This document shows, piece by piece, positions 45,514-51,657 of a DNA stretch of 64,000 bases. The notes below the pieces were generated by a model. The model worked only from the letters and a program-made list of their open reading frames with translations, made no database searches and was not told the DNA's origin. Position 1 is the first letter of the stretch. Every line of letters starts with the position of its first letter. A program made the translations under genes and the position numbers. The stretch spans positions 1 through 64,000 of the forward strand of contig CADCHW010000006.1 of assembly GCA_902801245.1 (NCBI GenBank), read 5' to 3'. Source of the stretch: an uncultured Ruminococcus sp. (GTDB taxonomy: Bacteria; Bacillota; Clostridia; Oscillospirales; Acutalibacteraceae).

Positions 45514-47016
45514 TTAGTTGTTATAAACGCTGTCCTTAACAATAACGTCATGGCTGCCGCCCTCGACAATACTTGTCGAAGAAACAAGAGTAAGCCTAGC
45601 TTTCTGCTGGAACTCAGGAATAGACAAAGCACCGCAGTTGCACATTGTTGACTTAACCTTATAAGTTGTAATTGCAACACCGTCTTTCAAAGCACCTGCA
45701 TACGGCACGTAACTGTCCACACCCTCTTCAAAGGACAATTTCTGTTCGCCGCCGAGGTCGTATCTCTGCCAGTTTCTCGCTCTGTTAGAACCCTCGCCCC
45801 AGTACTCCTTAACGAAAGAGCCGTTGATTTTAACCTTTTGTGTCGGACTTTCGTCAAAACGTGAGAAGTATCTGCCGAGCATTACGAAATCCGCACCCAT
45901 AGCAAGAGCAAGAGTAATGTGATAATCGTGAACAATACCGCCGTCCGAGCATACGGGAATATAAATACCCGTTTCCTCAAAGTATTCGTCACGAGCCTTG
46001 CAGACCTCGATAACAGCCGTAGCCTGACCTCTGCCGATACCCTTAGTTTCTCTTGTAATACAAATCGAACCGCCGCCGATACCTACCTTGATAAAGTCCG
46101 CACCGCACTCAGCCAAAAATCTGAATCCCTCTCTGTCAACAACGTTGCCAGCACCGACCTTAATGCCCTCGCCGTAACGACTTCTAATCCACTCGATTGT
46201 AAGCTTCTGCCACTCGGAAAATCCCTCGGAGGAATCGATACAAAGCACGTCCGCACCTGCATTAACAAGAGCCGGAACTCTCTCCGCATAGTCACGGGTG
46301 TTGATACCTGCACCAACGATATAACTCTTATGAGAATCGAGAAGCTCGTTCACGTTCTCCTTGTGGGAATCGTAGTCCTTTCTGAACACGAGATAAGCGA
46401 GGTTGCCGTCCTCGTCAACAAGCGGCAGGCTGTTGAGCTTATGGTCCCATATAATGTCGTTAGCTTCTTTAAGGGTTGTGGTAGCAGGAGCAGTCACAAG
46501 CTTGTCAAGCGGTGTCATAAACTCCTTAACCTTTGTATCTCTGTCCATACGGCTTACTCTGTAATCACGGCTGCCGATAATACCCAAAAGCTTGCCGTGA
46601 GCCGTGCCGTCATCGGTAACGGCAACTGTCGAATGACCTGTCTTTTCTTTAAGAGCAAGCACATCGGCAAGAGTGTTATCGGGCGTAATATTTGAAGTAG
46701 AGGTGATAAAACCTTTCTTGTAATTCTTCACACGGGCAACCATAGCCGCCTCGTCCTCAATCGACTGCGAACCGTAGATAAACGAAACGCCGCCCTCCTT
46801 TGCAAGTGCAATAGCCATAGTGTCGTTGGAAACGGACTGCATAATTGCACTGACCATAGGAATATTCATAGTGATAGCGGATTCCTCACCCTTTTTAAAC
46901 TTAACAAGCGGTGTTTTCAAACTAACCGCTGTCGGAATACACTCACTTGACGAATAACCGGGAACTAACAAATACTCACCAAATGTACGTGACGGTTCTT
47001 CAAAATAATATGCCAT
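45514..47016 (-). CDS. guaB: IMP dehydrogenase
   Basis: Oxidises IMP to XMP, committed step of GMP synthesis. About 500 residues. N-terminal barrel part with [20 protein letters not shown], a two-CBS Bateman insert (about 95-215, [20 protein letters not shown]), and the catalytic-Cys loop [20 protein letters not shown]. Next come [20 protein letters not shown], the flap segment [13 protein letters not shown] (Arg-Tyr), and a C-terminal EGGSHDV. The ATG at 47016 is 10 nt after GAGGAG. Own consensus promoter. Monocistronic. Confidence 0.96.
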   Translation of the reverse strand: MAYYFEEPSRTFGEYLLVPGYSSSECIPTAVSLKTPLVKFKKGEESAITMNIPMVSAIMQSVSNDTMAIALAKEGGVSFIYGSQSIEDEAAMVARVKNYKKGFITSTSNITPDNTLADVLALKEKTGHSTVAVTDDGTAHGKLLGIIGSRDYRVSRMDRDTKVKEFMTPLDKLVTAPATTTLKEANDIIWDHKLNSLPLVDEDGNLAYLVFRKDYDSHKENVNELLDSHKSYIVGAGINTRDYAERVPALVNAGADVLCIDSSEGFSEWQKLTIEWIRSRYGEGIKVGAGNVVDREGFRFLAECGADFIKVGIGGGSICITRETKGIGRGQATAVIEVCKARDEYFEETGIYIPVCSDGGIVHDYHITLALAMGADFVMLGRYFSRFDESPTQKVKINGSFVKEYWGEGSNRARNWQRYDLGGEQKLSFEEGVDSYVPYAGALKDGVAITTYKVKSTMCNCGALSIPEFQQKARLTLVSSTSIVEGGSHDVIVKDSVYNN

Positions 47017-47068
47017 AATAAACACACTCCTCTTTTTTTCATAAAATCTCTCTGCTGTAATTCTTTAT

Positions 47069-47097
47069 ATTATAACATTTTTTAGGGTAGTTGTCAA
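47069..47097 (-). promoter_or_regulatory. Consensus promoter of guaB
   Basis: Perfect TTGACA (47092-47097), 17-bp spacer and perfect TATAAT (47069-47074), minus strand, 53 bp before the start codon. Confidence 0.88.
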
Positions 47098-47150
47098 TTG
47101 ATATTTTTATAAAATTCAAGCTTTCCGCAAGCTGCAAAAAAATTTGTTTC

Positions 47151-47828
47151 TTATCCATAATGCCAAATTTCAATCCACATCAAAAAAACATTTTTCCCGT
47201 CTTTCTCAGCCGAAACGGTAAGCGAACACGGAACAACACTGTCGTCCTTATATTTCACTTCACAAAAATATTCGTCCGCTTCGTGCTTTACCCGCATAAG
47301 TTCAACCATAATATCCTGTTTTTGTTTCCACTCCGCAATAACTTCGGGAACAAATATAATATTATCATCTCCGCCTTTTTCGGGAATACGCTCCACCGCC
47401 TGCAAATCGCCTTTTTGTACAAGTTCTCTCGCCTTTTCGACAGTACAGACATTCTGCGGATTTATGCGTTTTACGGCTTTCTGCTTTTTATATGCAAGCT
47501 CGCCGTTATCGCTCCACGGTGAATCTACATCACCGTTACAACTTAAGAAAATAATTTCATCATTTCGCACAGTCCAAGAAATCCCGTGTTCTTCTTCAAA
47601 ATCAAATTCGCAGTTGATATCATATCCGATATCGTTGTTTTTCGGCACATAAACGTACATATAGGTCGGATATACATATTTAAGTATTTTTCTTTTATCT
47701 ATAGCAATCCAATAAAATAAACATACTATTGAGAAACAGAATAAAACAAAGAGTTCGTTAAATCCCTCGTCAGCCTTACGGCTGCCACCTCCCTTAAAAG
47801 GGAGGCTTTTTGGTTCTCGATTTCTCAA
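47151..47828 (-). CDS. Hypothetical membrane-tethered protein, 5' end replaced by a REP-B repeat
   Basis: The open frame gives 225 residues, but the first 23 (starting from a TTG, REPKSLPFKGGGSRKADEGF) are encoded by REP-B copy 5 and have no SD, so the true start is lost or lies near 47770. What follows looks real: a membrane helix (LFVLFCFSIVCLFYWIAI), then a soluble domain with YDINCEFDFEEEHGISWTV, NPQNVCTVEKARELVQKGDL and CSLTVSAEKDGKNVFLMW. No family recognised. Probably truncated by repeat insertion and perhaps unexpressed. Confidence 0.45.
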   Translation of the reverse strand: MRNREPKSLPFKGGGSRKADEGFNELFVLFCFSIVCLFYWIAIDKRKILKYVYPTYMYVYVPKNNDIGYDINCEFDFEEEHGISWTVRNDEIIFLSCNGDVDSPWSDNGELAYKKQKAVKRINPQNVCTVEKARELVQKGDLQAVERIPEKGGDDNIIFVPEVIAEWKQKQDIMVELMRVKHEADEYFCEVKYKDDSVVPCSLTVSAEKDGKNVFLMWIEIWHYG

Positions 47829-47890
47829 AGTCGCCCCTCATAGGGGAGATGTCCGCAGGACAGAGGTCCGCAGGACAGAGGGGTTTTATC
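47759..47890 (-). repeat. REP-B copy 5 (partial)
   Basis: Plus strand: CCCTCGTCAGCCTTACGGC, TGCCACCTCCCTTAAAAGGG, GTCGCCCCTCATAGGGGAGA, TGTCCGCAGGACAGAGG with that last unit duplicated. It lacks the terminal repeats and is next to REP-A copy 5. Confidence 0.75.
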
Positions 47891-48027
47891 GGTATAACCG
47901 TTTTTGTGTGTCTTGTTAATTTGTTGAATTGCTATAATTGATATACAGACAAATGCTTATGATACTAACAAGAGCGTTGTTTTATCTATACTTGTAATGG
48001 GCGATTTTCAATAACATTTACTATATC

Positions 48028-48246
48028 TTTACTATATCTTTCTACGACCGGCAATTCGCTTCGCTGTTGCCTGTTTTGGTTTGGGAGGAAAGATGTTGTT
48101 TTGATGTGTGTTTTTGTGTATTTCTTTGATAGTTTATTTAGTTTCGCTGAGGGCAGCTTATTTTCTACGCTGATTTGCTGCGTCAGCGAGCGGGGCTCTG
48201 CCCCTGCACCCCGCAAGCTTTAAAAAGCTTGACCAAACTTTAACAA
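48028..48246 (+). repeat. REP-A copy 5
   Basis: CTTTCTACGACCGGCAATTC, TTTCGCTGAGGGCAG, CGTCAGCGAGCGGGGC-TCT-GCCCC, AAGCTTTAAAAAGCTTGACC. The outer terminal repeats are degraded. Confidence 0.75.
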
Positions 48247-48269
48247 GCTTCGCTCCGCCGAAAGATATT

Positions 48270-49346
48270 TTACATCAAAGCCATTCTCAAAGCCTCAATA
48301 TTCTCCGTCATCAAATCGGCATAAGTCACACCGTCCAAAAACTGCTCCATAGTCACGTTATGACACGAATTAAACTGAAGTGTTTCGGCATTTGAACTCT
48401 CGGCAATTGTCTTTGCAATCTTACCGTTTGACAATTCCAGATAAAACACAACGGGAATCTCCTCTTCCCTAACTTTCTCAATCAGAAAAGCAACCGTACC
48501 CGCACTCGGTTCGCTCTGCTCGGAACAACCCGGAAAAGCCGCATAATATTCAAGACCGAACTCGTCGGCAAAATATCTCAGAGGAAATCTGTCGCCGAAA
48601 ACGATAGTATCTCTCTCCGCACCCTTTACAATGCGGTTAAACTCCTTTTTCAAATTGGAAAGCTGTGCAAGGTAAACCTCACAATTACTTGTGTAAACGG
48701 CTCTGTTCGGCTCGTCAATCTCACAAAGAGCGTCGGCAATTGCCTGAGTGATAATCTGAGCATTGTCGATAGAAGTCCAAACATGCTCGTCATATTCTTT
48801 TTCCTCGGAGTTGTCGGCGGTTTCTACTTCGTCGCTGTCTTCACTGTCTTCTTCGTTTTCGGTGTCTTGGTCTTCATCGTCCTCGTGGTCTTCCATACCC
48901 TCAACGACTTCTTCCTCAACAACATCTACAATATCCATCATATTTATGATTTCCATATCCTTTGTGTCGAAAGAATCGAGAATATTATCCACCCACGACT
49001 CCGACTCACCGCCGACATAAATAAAGATATCGGCTTTCTGAATATCGATAATATCCTGCGGAGTAGGCTCGTAAGTATGGGTTTCCTCGCCCGGACCCAA
49101 CAACATAGTAACCTCGGCATTGTCGCCTGCGACCTGCCTTGCAAAATCGTACTGCGGAAAGATAGTAGTAACAATACTTATCTTGTCGGGTAAATCGGCG
49201 GTAGCTTTGTTATCCTCTGTTGGGGTAACATCACTGTCACAGCCTGAAAATACACACGCAATCATCATGACAGCCGCAAGCGTAGCCGCTGCAAATTTCT
49301 TAGATTTTCCACCGAAATTTTTTGAAATATTATTCTTATTAAACAT
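48270..49346 (-). CDS. ZnuA-like metal ABC transporter substrate-binding lipoprotein
   Basis: 358 residues. Signal peptide with lipobox (IACVFSGC). Cluster 9 binding-protein fold: ISIVTTIFPQYDFARQVAGD, metal His in GEETHTYEPTPQDI, IFIYVGGESESWVDNIL, and VPVFYLE-type strand. The usual His-rich loop is replaced by an acidic one (residues about 150-185, Asp/Glu/Ser) ending DEHVW. The third His position appears to be Asp (FGDRFPLRYFAD instead of FHDAF). No permease or ATPase gene is adjacent. It probably binds zinc or manganese for a transporter encoded elsewhere; altered ligands could change metal choice. Confidence 0.85.
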   Translation of the reverse strand: MFNKNNISKNFGGKSKKFAAATLAAVMMIACVFSGCDSDVTPTEDNKATADLPDKISIVTTIFPQYDFARQVAGDNAEVTMLLGPGEETHTYEPTPQDIIDIQKADIFIYVGGESESWVDNILDSFDTKDMEIINMMDIVDVVEEEVVEGMEDHEDDEDQDTENEEDSEDSDEVETADNSEEKEYDEHVWTSIDNAQIITQAIADALCEIDEPNRAVYTSNCEVYLAQLSNLKKEFNRIVKGAERDTIVFGDRFPLRYFADEFGLEYYAAFPGCSEQSEPSAGTVAFLIEKVREEEIPVVFYLELSNGKIAKTIAESSNAETLQFNSCHNVTMEQFLDGVTYADLMTENIEALRMALM

Positions 49347-49531
49347 ATTATTCTCCCTAATAAAATTCGATATTACGTATGAACTTCCGACAAATTGATA
49401 ATAAACCGAAATTAATAATTTATCGAAAATCCGCCCATATTACCGTATTATAATTATAATACAAACCCCTAAAAAATGCAACCTGACAACGTCGGCAGGA
49501 AATACGCACTCCAAACCTCAGACAATCACAA

Positions 49532-49951
49532 TTATGCATTATTCTCCATATTCTCAATGATTCTCTCATACAAATCGGGACGGACTTTTTTCAGATTAAT
49601 CGGCTTAAAATCGGAATTGACAAAACAATGCTCCGACACAGCCGTACACACAACGGAATTGTCTTTAGCATTAATCATCTCGTATTCAAAATCAAGCCTT
49701 ACACCGGTAAACTTTTGAATCTTAACATTAATGATAATCTCGTCAGAATACGTTGTACTTCTCTTGTAGTTACATTTGACTGACACCACCGGAGAAATCA
49801 CACCCTCGTCCTCCATTTTGAGATAATCACAGCCGATTTTATCGAGAAGCTCAAGCCTTGCTTCCTCCATAATCCGCACGTAATTTGAGTGATGCGTGAT
49901 ACCCATTCTGTCCGTTTCGTAGTAGTTTACTTTGTGATGATATGTAATCAT
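49532..49951 (-). CDS. Acyl-CoA thioesterase, YbgC/4HBT family
   Basis: 139 residues, hotdog fold. The start MITYHHKVNYYETDRMGITH HSNYVR contains the catalytic Asp region (ETDRMGITHHSNY); also RLELLDKIGCDY and CNYKRSTTYSDEI. SD GGAGGAAC. Function is general acyl-CoA hydrolysis; substrate unknown. The 3' tail is followed by an HP hairpin fragment at 49487-49500. Confidence 0.9.
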   Translation of the reverse strand: MITYHHKVNYYETDRMGITHHSNYVRIMEEARLELLDKIGCDYLKMEDEGVISPVVSVKCNYKRSTTYSDEIIINVKIQKFTGVRLDFEYEMINAKDNSVVCTAVSEHCFVNSDFKPINLKKVRPDLYERIIENMENNA

Positions 49952-49974
49952 TGTTGTTCCTCCAATATTAATAT

Positions 49975-50069
49975 TTATAAAATAAAGCAGGTAACCGCCA
50001 AATTACCAATAGCGATTACCCACTTAATTTTCCGTTTAAAGGCAAGCTGTTCACAGACACTGCCTTATT
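49975..50069 (-). ncRNA. Orphan antisense-type RNA copy 3
   Basis: A divergent homologue of the antitoxin RNA at 50727-50821: own consensus promoter (TTGACA 50099-50104, 17 bp, TATAAT 50076-50081) and terminator stem GGTAATCG...CGGTTACC followed by TGCTTTATTTT. The stem has a compensatory C-to-U change relative to the other copies. No toxin frame remains beside it. Confidence 0.6.
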
Positions 50070-50075
50070 GTTTTT

Positions 50076-50104
50076 ATTATATGTCAACGTTCCGAAAATG
50101 TCAA
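50076..50104 (-). promoter_or_regulatory. Promoter of antisense RNA copy 3
   Basis: TTGACA - 17 bp - TATAAT, all consensus, minus strand. Confidence 0.75.
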
Positions 50105-50154
50105 TACCATTTTAAATTTTTTCAAAAAAATGATTATCTTCACGTGCTAAAAAA

Positions 50155-50193
50155 TTGCTCACATATCTTGACGACCACGACAAAAGAAAGTAG
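50155..50193 (+). pseudogene. Truncated toxin copy
   Basis: Encodes LLTYLDDHDKRK and a stop, the last 12 residues of the peptide at 50625-50741 with one change (E to D). The upstream part is replaced by REP-C end sequence (TTATCTTCACGTGCTAAAAA), so no start remains. Confidence 0.7.
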
Positions 50194-50273
50194 GTAACCG
50201 CCAATAGCCAAAAGTTCGGTTACCTATTTTTTAATTACCGAGGGCAAACCGTTTACCGACATCGCCTTGTTAT
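50180..50273 (-). ncRNA. Antisense-type RNA copy 2, toxin lost
   Basis: Near-identical to the 50727-50821 copy: consensus promoter at 50280-50308 and terminator stem GGTAACCG...CGGTTACC at 50193-50224. It faces only the truncated toxin tail. Confidence 0.6.
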
Positions 50274-50279
50274 ATTTTT

Positions 50280-50308
50280 ATTATATTCCAGTTCCACCAA
50301 AATGTCAA
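50280..50308 (-). promoter_or_regulatory. Promoter of antisense RNA copy 2
   Basis: TTGACA (50303-50308), 17 bp, TATAAT (50280-50285), minus strand. Confidence 0.75.
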
Positions 50309-50343
50309 TACCAAATTTCAAAATAAAAAATATTTCAAAAGTA

Positions 50344-50372
50344 TTGCAAAGATTGTAATAATATGTTATAAT
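50344..50372 (+). promoter_or_regulatory. Promoter upstream of the toxin peptide
   Basis: TTGCAA (50344-50349), 17 bp, TATAAT (50367-50372). It would give a leader of about 245 nt before the toxin. That leader holds an HP hairpin (50410-50424), TTCGGGG...CCCCGAA and CAGTTC-ACC-GAACTG. Confidence 0.65.
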
Positions 50373-50624
50373 TTCAGAGTAACAAGGTTGAATGTCAACA
50401 CGGCAGTCGCCGGGCAACGCCCGGAGGAAACAATTACATAAACGTTCTTTGCTAAATTAATTTTTTGGTACTTTCCATTATGTGATAAAATTTAACACTA
50501 TTCTGTTTGTCCCTCACTTCTTTATTTACTTCTTCGGGGGCTTACTGAAAATTCTTTTCGACCCCGAACATTTTTACAGCAGTTCACCGAACTGTGAGTA
50601 ACTTGCGAGGGGGGGATAGTGTAT

Positions 50625-50741
50625 ATGTCGAATATGGATATAGCAAATTACTTCATATCGCTTGGTACATATTTTGTATACATGTTCATAGCGGTCGTAA
50701 CATTGCTCACATATCTTGACGAGCATGATAAAAGAAAGTAG
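50625..50741 (+). CDS. Small hydrophobic peptide, candidate type I toxin
   Basis: 38 residues, opening MSNMDIANYFISLG and ending TYLDEHDKRK. A single membrane helix spans about residues 9-31 and is followed by a charged tail, the plan of type I toxins and of the holin-like toxin peptides annotated widely in Clostridia. A strong SD (GAGGGGGGG) lies 9 nt before the ATG. Its 3' end overlaps a convergent antisense RNA with a consensus promoter (50828-50856), and the shared hairpin at 50740-50773 can end both transcripts. The long structured leader suggests translation control. A second start at residue 4 is possible. Toxicity is inferred from architecture only. Confidence 0.68.
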   Translation: MSNMDIANYFISLGTYFVYMFIAVVTLLTYLDEHDKRK

Positions 50742-50821
50742 GTAACCGCCAATAGCCAAAAGTTCGGTTACCTATTTTTTAATTACCGAGGGCAAACCGT
50801 TTACCGGCATCGCCTTGTTAT
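50727..50821 (-). ncRNA. Antisense RNA antitoxin of the small peptide
   Basis: Starts near 50821, reads toward the toxin, and ends with stem GGTAACCG...CGGTTACC (50741-50772) followed by TACTTTCTTTT. It covers the toxin's last codons and 3' untranslated region, as RatA and SR4 do in Bacillus. About 95 nt. Confidence 0.65.
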
Positions 50822-50827
50822 ATTTTT

Positions 50828-50856
50828 ATTATATTCCAATTCCCCCAAAATGTCAA
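50828..50856 (-). promoter_or_regulatory. Promoter of the antisense antitoxin RNA
   Basis: Perfect TTGACA (50851-50856), 17-bp spacer, perfect TATAAT (50828-50833), minus strand. Confidence 0.8.
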
Positions 50857-50953
50857 TACCATTTTAATTTTTTTCAAAGAACAACTAATAAACCAACATA
50901 AATTTAAGAATACAGAAAAACTATCTTCACGTGTTAAAAAAGGAGGTGAAATT

Positions 50954-51310
50954 ATGCTTGTAAATGCACAGATAGTTCTTATGAGATGTAAAACCAACAA
51001 AAAGCTTTCGGGAATAAGAATCGAACAAACCGAAAACGGCAGCTGGAAAATGAACTGGGCATTTCCGATTAATGAGGAAATAGCCCGAAATGAGGGATTT
51101 GACAAAACAAATCTCACGGCGGATATATATATTGATAACGAATATCCGGGTTGTCCGATATGCGGAGCAAAGGGTTTTGTGCGGTGCGGAAGCTGCGGTA
51201 AATTGACCTGTTACGATAATGAAATCAGCTTGAATTGTGCTTGGTGTTCCAATTTTATGGATAACATTACGGAATCCGATGAATTCGACCTCAGTGTCGG
51301 AGATTACTAA
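50954..51310 (+). CDS. Zinc-ribbon protein resembling the TerY C-terminal domain
   Basis: 118 residues. Residues 1-65 are a small beta-rich part (MLVNAQIVLMRCKTNKKLSG, WKMNWAFPINEEIARNEGF). Residues about 70-105 hold four Cys pairs in the order CPICGAKGFVRCGSCGKLTC then CAWC, the pattern of the TerY-C metal-binding domain, followed by an acidic tail. It has no von Willebrand A domain. The SD GGAGGTG directly follows REP-C end sequence (CACGTGTTAAAAAA). It lies upstream of, and divergent in strand from, the Ca2+ ATPase/Ter region, and a link to that system is likely by family. REP-A copy 6 begins 4 bp after its stop. Confidence 0.75.
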   Translation: MLVNAQIVLMRCKTNKKLSGIRIEQTENGSWKMNWAFPINEEIARNEGFDKTNLTADIYIDNEYPGCPICGAKGFVRCGSCGKLTCYDNEISLNCAWCSNFMDNITESDEFDLSVGDY

Positions 51311-51314
51311 TAAT

Positions 51315-51588
51315 TATACTCGCAAGCATTAAGATTTACCACTTTTCTTTCTTAGACCGGCAATTCGCTACGCTCTTGCCTGCTTTAGTTTGTATCGGAA
51401 GAGGTTATTTTTATGTTTGTTTTTATTTTTGTTATTTTGCTGTTTATAGTTTGTTTAGTTTCGCTGAGGATAGTTTGCTTTTCTTTGAAAGTTGGCTTCG
51501 TCAGCGACAAGGGCTCTGCCCTTGACCCGCAAGCTTTAAAAAGCTTGACCAAACTTTAAAATGGTAAATCTTTTAGCTTTCGAGTATA
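51315..51588 (+). repeat. REP-A copy 6 (complete, 274 bp)
   Basis: The best-preserved copy. Left end TATACTCGCAAGCATTAAGA TTTACCA and right end TGGTAAATCTTTTAGCTTTC GAGTATA are inverted repeats of about 26 bp. Interior: GGCAA...TTGCC, TTTCGCTGAGG, CAAGGGC-TCT-GCCCTTG, AAGCTTTAAAAAGCTTGACC. Confidence 0.88.
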
Positions 51589-51604
51589 ACATTACCAAAA
51601 CCAA

Positions 51605-51633
51605 AAGCAGCCGCCTTGTTTCAGCGACTGCTT
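51605..51633. terminator. Terminator between the zinc-ribbon gene and the Ca2+ ATPase
   Basis: AAGCAGCCG and CGACTGCTT pair (9 bp, one G-U) with T-tract CTTTTTTATTG on the plus strand and TTTTGGTTTTGG on the minus strand; 25 bp after the ATPase stop. Probably bidirectional. Confidence 0.75.
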
Positions 51634-51657
51634 TTTTATTGTTTAAAATATTAAAGC

